A DNA stretch of 64,000 nucleotides from Asparagopsis taxiformis (GCA_030407315.1 JALQPE010001985.1:1-64000); one strand, 5' to 3'. Numbered from the stretch's first letter, positions 9,105 through 19,184 are shown. Notes: a model not told the origin generated them from the sequence alone. Numbers and translations are program-made.

Positions 9105-9470
9105 CTGAAATGGACGTCCGGTGAATGTCCAGCTCAATTGCATTGCTGGCGAGCCCAGAAATTCTAAAATTTCAGTCAGAAAAAAATTGCAAAATTATAT
9201 CGATTTGGGCGGTCGAAAGTGCCGTACGGCACACCCCCATCTCAAAAACATGTTCACATGTGCATGTTTTTGAGAATAACCCAAATTTCAATTCAAATCA
9301 AGGTGTCTAATTTGGCCACAACGGCCCCAGGAACCGGCTGCTGCCCCGGTCGGGGCCGTCACTGGCTTCTGTAAGCACCAACTGTAAGCAAAGCCACATC
9401 TCACGAAGGGTCGATTCCAGGCTTCAAGCCCAAGTTATGCTAGGGAGACATCTTTTTCCCTGTTTCATCA
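9105..9470. repeat. Dispersed hairpin repeat, copy 3 (extended)
   Basis: Full repeat including the CTCAAAAACATG/CATGTTTTTGAG hairpin. It continues through CAATTCAAATCAAGGTGTC, TTTGGCCACAACGGCC, CCGGCTGCTGCCCC and TCACTGGCTTCTGTAAGCAC. Copy 4 has the same extension, so these are a segmental duplication. Confidence 0.8.
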
Positions 9471-9598
9471 TGGTCCCACCTTACATCCTCACGACAAACA
9501 ACACTCACACATCACGTTACTCATATTCCGTGCACTTTGTATGAGTAGTGAGCCCGCCTGCTTAGTTGCTGCAATGCATGGATGTGGGCAGCACACGA

Positions 9599-9970
9599 CC
9601 AACCTGAAATGGACGTCCTGTGGATGTCCAGCTCGATTGCACTGCTGGCCAGCCCAGAAATTCTAAAATTTCGGGCAGAAAAAAATTGTGAAAAATCATC
9701 GATTTGGGCGGGTCGATTGTGCCGTACGGCAGACCCCCATCTCAAAAACATGTTCACATGTGCATGTTTTTGAGAATAGCCCAAATTTCAATTCAAATCA
9801 AGGTGTCTAATTTGGCCACAACGGCCCCAGGAACCGGCTGCTGCCCCGACCGGGGTCATCACTGGCTTCTGTAAGCACTAACTGTAAGCCAAAATCGCGT
9901 CTTACGAAGGGTCGATTTCAGGCTCAACACGTCAGGGACAGGTCTTGGTCCTTGTTTCATCATGGTCCCG
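9599..9970. repeat. Dispersed hairpin repeat, copy 4 (extended)
   Basis: Closest to copy 3, displaced by about 494 bp, with the same hairpin and 3' extension. It is followed by GGTCCCGCC, also found after copy 3. Confidence 0.8.
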
Positions 9971-9983
9971 CCCTACTCTCTCA

Positions 9984-10062
9984 CGATCAACCTGAAATGG
10001 ACGTCCGGTGGATGTCCAGCTCGATTGCATTGCTGGCCAGCCCAGAAATTCTAAAATTTCCG
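9984..10062. repeat. Dispersed hairpin repeat, copy 5 (5' part only)
   Basis: AACCTGAAATGGACGTCCGG to AAATTCTAAAATTTC, then the similarity stops before the hairpin. The following 10063-10770 holds nothing I recognise. Confidence 0.75.
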
Positions 10063-10769
10063 AAAAATCAATTTGGTGGCTCAGCATCTCCTGTGCAGAA
10101 AACTCTCGCACTCATTTCTGATATACGTTTTGACGTGTTTTTTACTTTTAAGCATCAGGAAAGGCGTTACGGAAAATTGGGACTACGCCACTTGTGAGCC
10201 GCGTCGTCTGAGATAGCGAGTAGAGTTTGTTGTATAGTATTTATATTGTACTCCAAATGTGCGTTCGAGACCTCGTTTGTAATGTTCTCGTGGTTTTGTG
10301 GGTATCAGTTTTGTGCTCACTTCTGGCAGCCCAATGGTGGAATGTGCCTGAGCGATCAATCATCACCGCTAGGTCACACATTTTGCTGGCAACGTGCGCT
10401 TGGAAGGATGAATGACCGCCGTGGGAGATGGATTTTCAATTAATTCATTTGAAATAATAAAATTATATTAATTGCGAACTTCATGGAATAAGTTTGTGCT
10501 TTACAGTGGATATTACAGGGATCATTTAAGGGAAGCAAATGGATTGTGATATATATGATTATACCATTCCGATGTTCTCGATCCGGATCTCATCATTCGG
10601 GAGTTCAGAGACCATGGCTTGGGCCATTATTAATCTCAATACCGGCGATGATATGGAGTATGCACAGCAGGACTTAAGCTGACGTTGAAAGCTGTCCAGT
10701 CGACGCCGCAGGTTAACCTGTGGAATTCCACTTCTCCGCCGTCACTGGCTGAGGTTCTTTGGTCGTGTT

Positions 10770-12110
10770 TCCTTTGTTTGGTGTAGAGGATAGAACGACG
10801 GTGAGTATGCCAGTTTGGAGAGTATGCAGCGAGGGAAGCGTGTGTTTTGAGTCGTACTGTTGTCGTTGATGCGATATTGATTCATTAGAAGCTTCGTGAG
10901 TCATGGTTTGCATGTTGTGAACCATGGGAGGCAGGTAAGTAAGTGAGTCTCGCGGGTGTGCAATAAGGGATGCATGGGTTTTTAGTCTGACTGTTCTGGT
11001 TCATTTTGATGTTGTATAGGTGGTGCAGGAATAGTGATGAAGTAAGGTAAGTTTCATTGAGCTGAAAGACGGGTTTCGCGATGAAATGGAATGCTGACTA
11101 CATTTTTTCGTTGCACGATTTGTGAATTATTGGTTGTATTGTTTGTATGATGCAACGAGATGAAGAGGTTAAGTGCGTCCTGAGGGTATGAAGCGAGGGA
11201 AGTGTTTGTTTTAAATGTGACTGTCGTCTTTTATGCAATATTTATTTATTGGGAGCTTAGTGAGTCATGGTGCATATTTGCTGAAGGGTGGAAAGGAGGT
11301 AGGTGAGCATTTGAGGGGTGCAGTGAGTGGAATGTGGGTTTTGAGTCTGACTGCTGTGGTTGATGTTGATTTTGTGTAGGTGATTCTGGAATGGTGATGA
11401 CGGAAGGTAAGTTACATTGAGCGCCTAGTTAAGTTGCGCGAAGATATGGAATGCTGACTACATTTTTTTGTACAATTTTTGACTTATGGTTTCTATTGTG
11501 TGCAGGATACAACGAGGGTAAGTGAGTTCTGAGGGTATGCAGCGAGGGAAGCATGGGTTTTCAGTCCGACTGTTGTTGTTGATTTCGATTTTTTGTAGGT
11601 GATGCAGGAATGGTGATGACGGAAGGTAAGTTGCATTTAGCGCGCAGTCCGGTGGTGCGAAGATGCGGAATGTTGACTTCATTTGTTGGTTGTGAGATTT
11701 TCGACTTTTGGTATGTATTGTGTGTAGAATGAAACGAGAGTAAGTGAGTTCTGAGGGTATGCATCGAGAGAAGTGTTTGTTTCGAATCTGACTATTGCAG
11801 TTAATGCGATATTTATTCATTGGAAGCTTATCCAGTCATGGTGCGTATTGTGTCGAGCGAAGGAAAGTGCGGAAGTTTTGAGAGTATGCTGAGAGGGACA
11901 TGTGGGTTTTGAGTCCGACTGTTGTGGTTGATTTCGATTTTATGCAGGTGATGCTGGAATGGTGATGACAGAAGGTAAGTTTCATTGAGCGCCAAGACTT
12001 GTTTTGCGAAGATATGGACTGCTGACTTTGATTATTCATTGCAAGGTTTTTGGATCATGGTTTGTATTGTGTGTAGGATGGATGAGAGGTAAGTAAGGGA
12101 TTTTCTAAGA
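10770..12110 (+). repeat. Degenerate tandem array of micro-exon-like units (27 nt and 12 nt) between splice-like sites
   Basis: Four 27-nt blocks begin at 11020, 11380, 11599 and 11948 (GTGATGCAGGAATGG...). Each follows TATAG, GTAG or GCAG and is followed directly by GTAAGT. Alternating with them are 12-nt blocks at 10789, 11506 (GATACAACGAGG), 11728 and 12077. Each follows AG and is followed by GTGAGT or GTAAGT. The intervening 80-210 bp also repeat (for example GAGTTCTGAGGGTATG and GGTTTGTATTGTGTGTAG). In one phase, the joined blocks would encode a 13-residue repeat, GDAGMVMTEGYNE, with synonymous differences between copies, but some copies contain stops. This is either a decayed intron-rich repeat gene or a minisatellite that mimics one. 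Confidence 0.6.
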
Positions 12111-12534
12111 TATCTGGCGTGGTAAGCGTTGCTTTTGAATCTGACTGTTGGGGTTGATGTTGTGTATGTGATGCAGGAGTGGTGAAGCAGGAATGGCAGG
12201 ACTCAGGGAGAGTGAAGAAGGGATCTAGGAAGATGGGGAATGAAGCTGTGAGGTGTTTCTGGTATGTGTATATTTTCAGGCATACGATAGAAGTAAGAGT
12301 GGGTTTCAAGTCGTGTAAGATTTTGCTGACCATGTTCGTGTTTCATGTCTTGATGATTTAATGGGCTGGGGTGGTGTCGAGGAAAGCGGGGATGGTATTG
12401 GGAAGGAGCAGATTTTTTGTAATCTAGGTCGTGAGGGTTCTTGAAGTATGTGCGGATGGTGGTGCATGGCGTTCGGATGGTAGGGAGAACGCGATAGTGA
12501 GGGAGATGGGTGATCGACGGTATGCTGACAGGTA

Positions 12535-12670
12535 TTTTGTATTCTGGCTGGATACGTATTCCATATTCTAGCTGGATACATATTCCGTATCCTGGCTTGA
12601 TACGTATTTCCTATTCTAACCGGGTATTTATTTCCTATTCTGACCAGATATGTATTTCCTATTCTAGAGA
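12535..12670. repeat. ~30-bp minisatellite, five units
   Basis: TATTCTGGCTGGATACGTATTC-type units repeat about every 30 bp from 12538 to 12667, with increasing divergence. No gene is seen in 12111-12534. Confidence 0.75.
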
Positions 12671-12789
12671 GACGTATTGTATACGAGCAGTTTCGTAAAT
12701 GAGAGAATAAAATACGGTCCGATATGGGCCCTTAATTTACCATCCGCTGTAATTTCTTCCCTCCGGGTTTTTGCTGATATATTGTATAC

Positions 12790-13133
12790 TGGATGTCGGG
12801 TCCTAGTATCCGGCCAAACGTACTAGAAAAACTGGATGTCGGGTCCTAGTACTCCGCCAAACGTACTAGAGAAAGTGGATGTCGGGTCCTAGTATTCCGC
12901 CGAACGTACTAGAGAAAGTGGATGTCGGGTCCTAGGATCCCGCTGAATGTACTAGAGAAATTGGATGTCGGGTCCTAGTATTCCGCTGAATGTACTAGAG
13001 AAATTGGATGTCGGGTCCTAGTATTCCGCCGAACGTACTAGAGAAAGTGGATGTCGGGTCCTAGTATTCCGCCGAACGTACTAGAGAAAGTGGACGTCCG
13101 CATCCAAAAAATTTTTATTTTTTTTCGGACGCG
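12790..13133. repeat. 43-bp minisatellite, seven or more units, ending in an inverted repeat
   Basis: GGATGTCGGGTCCTAGTA recurs at 12791, 12834, 12877, 12920, 12963, 13006 and 13049, exactly 43 bp apart. The next unit (13092) changes to GGACGTCCGC, which pairs with GCGGACGTTC at about 13130 across an A/T-rich centre. A partly inverted unit (GACTAGGACCC) follows before the Gypsy LTR. Confidence 0.9.
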
Positions 13134-13227
13134 GACGTTCATTTGTTCTAGTAAATCTCGGGGCCGACTAGGACCCGTACTAGAGAGACTGGACGTCCGC
13201 GTCCACTTCCGAAAACACAGACGGAGC

Positions 13228-13564
13228 TGGCATAACAATCAAGAATTGAAATACGAATAGCACTTGCCACCCACGAATAGTAAGGGTAGTGCATCCGGTA
13301 CAGTGTGTGCACAAATAATAGGACACATACGGACAGAGAACCGTATTAAGAAGGCCAAGTTAGTAGATCATTGAGAGCAAGGGTCTAATCAAACTGGGTT
13401 ATCATACACATTAGTGTTACCCACGATTACACGCTGAACGGTTGTGGATAGCGACCGCTCATCAAAGCAGTTTAGTATAAATAGAGCCCTTGACAAACCC
13501 AGAATGAAGAAAAAAAAGAGGCATCAGCAGTAAACATTCCATCTCACAACCTCGATTGTCTACA
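13228..13564 (+). repeat. 5' LTR of Gypsy 1 (5'-truncated)
   Basis: Matches 18355-18691 along its whole length, by eye nearly or fully identical. It contains a TATA box and ends TCTACA. The shared sequence begins a few bases earlier (GAGC, 13224). Confidence 0.9.
13476..13483 (+). promoter_or_regulatory. TATA box in Gypsy 1 LTR
   Basis: TATAAATA in the context TTTAGTATAAATAGAGCCC. It probably drives the genomic RNA; the same motif is in the 3' LTR (about 18603). Confidence 0.65.
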
Positions 13565-13639
13565 GAAATTTCTGTACTACTCGCGCGAGAGCTTCGAGAA
13601 TTGTGGAGTGAATACTGAAGTTGCCCGAATCCAGGCAAG

Positions 13640-14533
13640 ATGCCACCCAAGAAGCAAAGGGAACCGGCCATATTCCAACCAATCAACTATCCAATTTTGG
13701 ATAGTGTGGACCCAGCAGATGCAGTTTCGTTCCAGAAGGAACGCGAAAGGTACGAGCTTGAAATCGCCGAGAAGGCGAAAGATGGTACCAACATGGTGCC
13801 TGCTTCTTATCTCATATCAGTGGATCCGGAGCTACTACGATCTATGTTCTCTTTTGGCTACTTCGACGATGTGGAAGGAGCTGATAGCATGGAAGATATC
13901 ACTGAAGAACATGTCAAACAAGTTATCACAAACATTGCGAATGCAGCAACACCAGAAGAGCCGGATTCGGCTGTGATAGAGTCATGCCTAGTAGGCATGC
14001 GCATGGACACAAAAATACGGAGTCCAAAAGCCCGTGTCTTCCAACTTGCTGTGGAGTTTGACAAACGTATGGAAAGTACAGGATATGGTACATTCAAAGA
14101 CCAAAACCCAAAAATGGCAACGTTCCTATTGTCAAATCATCTATATCCTCCGGCTCTCAAAGCACAAATCAAGAACGATTTTAACTACATTCCAGCGCTG
14201 CAAACAGACTGGAAAACATTCTTACGCTATGTAGCAAAGCAAGCAGAGCATATTGAGAAAGGTGCAGCGAGCTCTCGAAAGGCCATATCGAACGTACAAC
14301 ACAATCATAAGCACAATACTAATGGTAACAAGAGCGTTTATAGGCCGAAGAAAAATGTCTACGCCACCAAAGAACACGGCGAAGGAGGCAATGAAACAAA
14401 ACCACCCTGTCTCAATCCTGCATGTACAGAAAAGCATTTACTCCGGTACTGCACCAACACTTCAGCAGAACTGAAGAAAGAGCTGTATGCTAAACTTAAC
14501 GCAAAGAAGGCGGTTTCAGAGTCTAAACTTTAG
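13640..14533 (+). CDS. Gag of Gypsy 1
   Basis: 297 codons starting MPPKKQREPAIFQ, just after the LTR leader. The C-terminus carries a nucleocapsid zinc knuckle of unusual spacing, CLNPACTEKHLLRYC (C-x4-C-x3-H-x4-C), preceded by a basic, Asn/His-rich segment. Gag forms the particle and binds genomic RNA. It ends at TAG 14531, and the same frame then runs open into pol. TAG is followed by CAACCT, close to known leaky-stop contexts (UAG-CAR-YYA), and sits in a hairpin. Confidence 0.85.
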   Translation: MPPKKQREPAIFQPINYPILDSVDPADAVSFQKERERYELEIAEKAKDGTNMVPASYLISVDPELLRSMFSFGYFDDVEGADSMEDITEEHVKQVITNIANAATPEEPDSAVIESCLVGMRMDTKIRSPKARVFQLAVEFDKRMESTGYGTFKDQNPKMATFLLSNHLYPPALKAQIKNDFNYIPALQTDWKTFLRYVAKQAEHIEKGAASSRKAISNVQHNHKHNTNGNKSVYRPKKNVYATKEHGEGGNETKPPCLNPACTEKHLLRYCTNTSAELKKELYAKLNAKKAVSESKL

Positions 14534-14557
14534 CAACCTTTTGAAAAGGTTGCTAAA
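14529..14557 (+). promoter_or_regulatory. Perfect hairpin spanning the gag stop codon (possible readthrough signal or fold-back scar)
   Basis: TTTAGCAACCTTTT, one base (G), then the exact reverse complement: 14-bp arms with a 1-nt loop. The amber stop lies in the left arm. Gag and pol are in the same frame across it, with no other stop. It could be a recoding element, or another fold-back insertion like those at 4.0, 4.4 and 5.9 kb. Confidence 0.5.
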
Positions 14558-14569
14558 TTACAGGCAACA

Positions 14570-17500
14570 ATGCCAGAAAAACTCGATGAGAGTGCAACTC
14601 TGCGAACTATATTCGCTGGGGTGGAAACCAGAGTTTTATGCCCTGATATAGGATCAGACATCAATTTAATGTGCCCATCACTCCTCAATACTCTACTTGC
14701 GCGAGGTGCAAGTTTAACTTGCAATAAATTTGCAACCCCGCGCAAGTATGACCTCGCTGTTGAGCAAGACATTCAAGGAAAACGCATATATGTTGAATGC
14801 GACCGGCAAGCAACTCTAAATATCGAATTGCTAATCAGACATGGAACTTCTCTAACCCTACGGAACGTAACATTCCACGTGGCTACAAGGCCCGTGAAAG
14901 ATCAGTTACTGAGCCGTCAATTGCTAGCAGCACTAGGACTGGATGCAAAAGAGATGCTTGCGGCAGCAAGCGCGAGGTTCAACGGTGACGTAGATGTGGG
15001 AGCAATACTCCCAATGGATGAATATGAAAAGGGTTCCATCGCACACGTGTATGCTAATACTGGGCTATTCCATTCAGATGCAGACGACGAAACAGACGAC
15101 GAAGATGATGATATGGAGCTCGGAAATGACACAACTATAGAAATTAACGAAGCTTGCGAGACAATGATACAGGCTGCCATCAAAGAAGGAATATCTAAGA
15201 AAGGAGAACAAAAATTACGACACATTATAAGCGAATACAAGGACGTGCTACGCTGCAGGTTGGGACAAGATCCGCCAGCATCAGTGGAACCAATGAGAAT
15301 TAAGCTCAAGAAGGGCAGCAAACCTGTCAAAACCAAAGTGAGACACTACTCAACAGCTCAACGCGCCTATATCAAATCTTTCACGGACCGGGCGGAGAGG
15401 TTTGGATTTATTAAGAAATATCCAAACTCAGCATGGGCTGCAGCTCCACTCTTAGTGGCCAAACCTGGAACGAACAAATACAGGATTACTTTCGATCTGA
15501 GGCCTGTGAATGCTTGTACACAGCCCATGGCATGGCCGATGCCACACATTCCCAGCGAATTCTCCGATATGGCAAATAGTTCGGTATTCGCGTCAATTGA
15601 CTTTACAAGTGGGTACTGGCAACTACCTGCAGATAAGGATACACAGGAAGCTCATGCATTTATGACCCCAGAAGCGACCTGGGTGTCCCTACGCACATTA
15701 CAAGGTGGACGAAACTCTGGAAGTAATTTCCAGTGCCGTGTACAACCGTTGTTTAGTGAACTGCAACACATGGTTAAAGCATGGTTGGATGACTTCGCTC
15801 TACATCATGCAAACGAGGAAGGACTACTACAGGGACTTGAAAAATTCCTAGCAATATGCAGGAAACACGGACTCAAAGTATCTGCCCGCAAGAGTATCTT
15901 ATTTTCTAAAACGCTCCACTGGTGTGGCCGAATAATATCCGCCAGCGGAATACAGTTCGACCCGAGACGGTTAAGCGGTCTTAAGGATGTGCAAACACCA
16001 CAGACAGCTGGGGAACTGTCCCAATACGTATACTGTATACAATGGATGTCCCAAGCAGTTCCAGACTTCGCAGCACGCATCCAACCATTAAGAGACATAT
16101 TGGAGGCCGCATATTCAAAAGCAGGTAGACGTACAACGCGAGCTATCAAAAATATTCCTTTACACAAGCTGTCTTGGGGAGCAAAGCATGACGATTCGTT
16201 CGCATCTATTCAAGACAGCTTGCGAAACGCAGTAACATTGTCACACCCAGATAACGCAAAGGAGACATGTGTCTTCACAGACGCATCGGATACACATTGG
16301 GCTGCTGTAGTGACACAATGCGACAGCAAAGATCTGGACAAGGAGATTGGGAACCAAAGACACAATCCTTTGGCTTTCCTCAGTTCAGAATTTAAAAATG
16401 CGGAGAAAAACTGGTCCACCTTCGAAAAAGAAGCATTTGCAATACTGCAAGTTTTTAAGAAACTGGACTACCTACTTCTCACAGAGAGACCTATACACGT
16501 GTACACTGATCACAAGAACCTGCTGTTCGTGTTCAACCCGCTATCATTGGAGCCAGCACTGGGACGACACGTAGTCTCCAAAGTGCAGAGATGGGCATTG
16601 CATCTCTCCAAGTTTGCTTACACTATTGAACATATTGCTGGCATAAACAATGTCATGCCAGATATAATGACACGCTGGCTAGCAGGCTATAGAGGGAAGC
16701 GCTCTGCAATACGCAGGGTACGAAACATAGAGACACCCAAAGACATTGTCCGATCACCTTTCGATGACGATTTTGTATGGCCGACAATCGATGCGGTGCG
16801 TAACTCCCAAACACATCACGAACAATCAGTACCAAAGAACGCAAAAAAAATCCCAGGGGCAGTATGGACGATGAATGAAAAGGTTTGGATCCCTGAACAA
16901 GATCTGGAGTTACAATCCCAAATTCTGGTGATTGCTCATTGTGGAAGAAGCGGACACAGAGGATCGCACGCCACCAAATGTATTCTCAAAGAGCAGTACT
17001 ATTGGAAGACACTGGAAGACGATTGCAAGGAGTTCGTCAGAGCTTGCATCCACTGCCTGACCTCTCGTTCTGGGGAGAGAGTTCCTCGTCCCTTATCAGG
17101 TACAATTTCAGCCCAGAAGCCGAATGAAGTAGTACACTTCGACTTCCTGTACCTTGGACATGGAATAGAAGGCTTAAAGTATGCATTAATCATCAAAGAC
17201 GACTTGTCATCGTACACTTGGCTGTGTCCCGCTAGAAACGCCAACGCTGAAGTAGTGGCCACCGAAATTATTCGCTGGATCACTACTTTCTCCAAAATGA
17301 GAGTGTGGGTATCGGATCAAGGAAGTCATTTTAAGAACGCTGTAATGAAAAACATTGCAGAAGATTGCGGTATCAAACATCAATTTATCACCGCTTATAG
17401 TCCGTGGGCAAACGGCACTGTCGAAAGATGCTGTCGTGAGGTGTTGAGGACAATACGCGCATTGTTATCTGAGCTGAAACTAGCGCCACAGGACTGGCCA

Positions 17501-18106
17501 AAAATTATCAATATGGTACAAGTTGTGCTTAACGAATCACCGGTGGCGAGGTTGGGGATGAACGAAGACAATACATGTCGTACCCCACTACAAGTAATGA
17601 CAGGCATCAGGCCTACACGTGACAGCTCTCTACAAGGCGATCTCCGATTCATACATGGAGGAGATTTAACTCGCAACAAAATTGGCACAATCACCAATCT
17701 GGATGAACTGCAAAAAGCTATCGAAAACGTGCACAAAAATGTATCAGACAGAGTAAGCGCCGAAAGAGCAAGGCAGATACATGCTCATAACAAGCACACC
17801 AAGGTTGTCACTCCCAGTTTCACTCTAGGAGATTTTGTTCTCGTCAAAAGACCGCAAGAGAAAGGACACAAGCTTCTTTTCAAATGGACCGGTCCAAGGC
17901 GAGTGACGAGAATACTGCATCCGTTGGTATATGAAGTTACTGGTCTGGTGGATGGAAAAACAGAACGAGTGCACGCAACGCGAATGCAGATATATATGTC
18001 TAGCCCAGAGGATATCGAGGCTTCAGATGCGCTACTACGTCACGCAGAACACTCGGAAGCAACATATGAGGAGGCAGAAAAGCTACACGCATTGCGCACT
18101 ATATGA
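14570..18106 (+). CDS. Pol of Gypsy 1 (protease, RT, RNase H, integrase)
   Basis: 1178 codons. The aspartic protease site DIGSD is near residue 25. Reverse transcriptase shows FDLRPVN, IDFTSGYWQL and the catalytic WLDDFA near residue 404. RNase H begins at VFTDASD (about 567) with YTDHKNLLF. The integrase zinc finger H-x-H...C-x2-C is at about 789-830. The D,D,E triad lies in HFDFLY (about 855), VSDQGSHFKN (about 913) and GTVERC (about 950). The GPRRV segment follows. The frame stops at TGA 18104, but the same frame continues to TAA 18281 with a chromodomain-like tail (VEWQGLPDVADYTWEPL). The stop therefore removes the chromatin-targeting module. The first Met may not be the true start if pol is made by readthrough from gag. 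Confidence 0.9.
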   Translation: MPEKLDESATLRTIFAGVETRVLCPDIGSDINLMCPSLLNTLLARGASLTCNKFATPRKYDLAVEQDIQGKRIYVECDRQATLNIELLIRHGTSLTLRNVTFHVATRPVKDQLLSRQLLAALGLDAKEMLAAASARFNGDVDVGAILPMDEYEKGSIAHVYANTGLFHSDADDETDDEDDDMELGNDTTIEINEACETMIQAAIKEGISKKGEQKLRHIISEYKDVLRCRLGQDPPASVEPMRIKLKKGSKPVKTKVRHYSTAQRAYIKSFTDRAERFGFIKKYPNSAWAAAPLLVAKPGTNKYRITFDLRPVNACTQPMAWPMPHIPSEFSDMANSSVFASIDFTSGYWQLPADKDTQEAHAFMTPEATWVSLRTLQGGRNSGSNFQCRVQPLFSELQHMVKAWLDDFALHHANEEGLLQGLEKFLAICRKHGLKVSARKSILFSKTLHWCGRIISASGIQFDPRRLSGLKDVQTPQTAGELSQYVYCIQWMSQAVPDFAARIQPLRDILEAAYSKAGRRTTRAIKNIPLHKLSWGAKHDDSFASIQDSLRNAVTLSHPDNAKETCVFTDASDTHWAAVVTQCDSKDLDKEIGNQRHNPLAFLSSEFKNAEKNWSTFEKEAFAILQVFKKLDYLLLTERPIHVYTDHKNLLFVFNPLSLEPALGRHVVSKVQRWALHLSKFAYTIEHIAGINNVMPDIMTRWLAGYRGKRSAIRRVRNIETPKDIVRSPFDDDFVWPTIDAVRNSQTHHEQSVPKNAKKIPGAVWTMNEKVWIPEQDLELQSQILVIAHCGRSGHRGSHATKCILKEQYYWKTLEDDCKEFVRACIHCLTSRSGERVPRPLSGTISAQKPNEVVHFDFLYLGHGIEGLKYALIIKDDLSSYTWLCPARNANAEVVATEIIRWITTFSKMRVWVSDQGSHFKNAVMKNIAEDCGIKHQFITAYSPWANGTVERCCREVLRTIRALLSELKLAPQDWPKIINMVQVVLNESPVARLGMNEDNTCRTPLQVMTGIRPTRDSSLQGDLRFIHGGDLTRNKIGTITNLDELQKAIENVHKNVSDRVSAERARQIHAHNKHTKVVTPSFTLGDFVLVKRPQEKGHKLLFKWTGPRRVTRILHPLVYEVTGLVDGKTERVHATRMQIYMSSPEDIEASDALLRHAEHSEATYEEAEKLHALRTI

Positions 18107-18319
18107 ACTTCCAAATTCATTCAGGTAGAATGGCAGGGTTTACCAGATGTCGCGGATTATACATGGGAACCATTGCTAAAGCTACACGAGGACATACCGG
18201 ATATGGTGCAACAGTTCTTGATATCGCAAAAACAGACCAAATTGGTCAAGGAAGCGAGTGTCCAAGTGGGTATGAGAAACTAATGATCGGAACAAAAACG
18301 TTCCAGACCATTGGGGCAG

Positions 18320-18691
18320 TGTAACACGCTTTACACGCTTTGCGTGTTATGAGCTGGCATAACAATCAAGAATTGAAATACGAATAGCACTTGCCACCCA
18401 CGAATAGTAAGGGTAGTGCATCCGGTACAGTGTGTGCACAAATAATAGGACACATACGGACAGAGAACCGTATTAAGAAGGCCAAGTTAGTAGATCATTG
18501 AGAGCAAGGGTCTAATCAAACTGGGTTATCATACACATTAGTGTTACCCACGATTACACGCTGAACGGTTGTGGATAGCGACCGCTCATCAAAGCAGTTT
18601 AGTATAAATAGAGCCCTTGACAAACCCAGAATGAAGAAAAAAAAGAGGCATCAGCAGTAAACATTCCATCTCACAACCTCGATTGTCTACA
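18320..18691 (+). repeat. 3' LTR of Gypsy 1
   Basis: TGTAACACGC to TCTACA, preceded by the purine-rich ATTGGGGCAG (polypurine tract). The first 35 bp, absent from the 5' LTR, contain a small hairpin TAACACGC...GCGTGTTA. If these bases are not LTR, the repeat starts at 18355. Confidence 0.75.
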
Positions 18692-19184
18692 ATTACCATA
18701 GGATAAATTAGCAAATATGTTCTGCTTTACAGAAGGTTGGTATAGGACAGCTGTTCTTTGAAGAACATTAATTTTTCGATGACGACGTAGAGGCAACACG
18801 TTTTGAAAGCCCACAGCCATGATGCTCAAAATGTAAGTACATGCGTCTCTTCGTGACAATTCATCAGAAGACAAGGTGCGTCCCCATGTCAGGTAGATCA
18901 AATTTTTCCCGTCGGGACCCGTTGCATGAATTTTCTGCAGTGCCCATGCCTTTGCATTGAAATCTGTAGTCACATTCGTAGCTCAGCTTCGCCAACTTTG
19001 AACAATACGACAGTGATCCAAACCGAGAAGCTGCAAGGAATATGCGCGGCCAGACTCACAGTTGTATTAGTTTTTGATGAGCAATCATATCAAGACGCGC
19101 ATGAACAACCGCAACTACACATGGTTTCAAAGCCGTTTCGTTTATTCAACCCTCCAGCACTACAGTTTGCACACCAGCTCAAAA
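18692..19184. other. Intergenic, nothing recognised
   Basis: Only short overlapping frames with no recognisable domain. Confidence 0.4.

Larger units (their letters stand above)
13228..18691 (+). mobile_element. Gypsy (Ty3-type) LTR retrotransposon 1, chromodomain class, damaged
   Basis: Two 337-bp LTR copies (13228-13564 and 18355-18691) flank gag and pol on the + strand. Pol order is protease, RT, RNase H, integrase, then a chromodomain-like tail, which is Ty3/Gypsy order. The 3' LTR can be extended left to TGTAACACGC at 18320 (372 bp, TG...CA ends), but the 5' LTR lacks that 5' stretch and abuts the 43-bp minisatellite. No target-site duplication is found (the 3' flank is ATTAC). Two in-frame stops, TAG 14531 and TGA 18104, interrupt one otherwise continuous frame from 13640 to 18283. 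Confidence 0.92.

Noticed and set aside
12790..13133. Regular 43-bp repeats resembling a CRISPR array
   Set aside because: The whole 43-bp unit is repeated with no unique spacers, in a eukaryotic transposon-rich context. It is a minisatellite.
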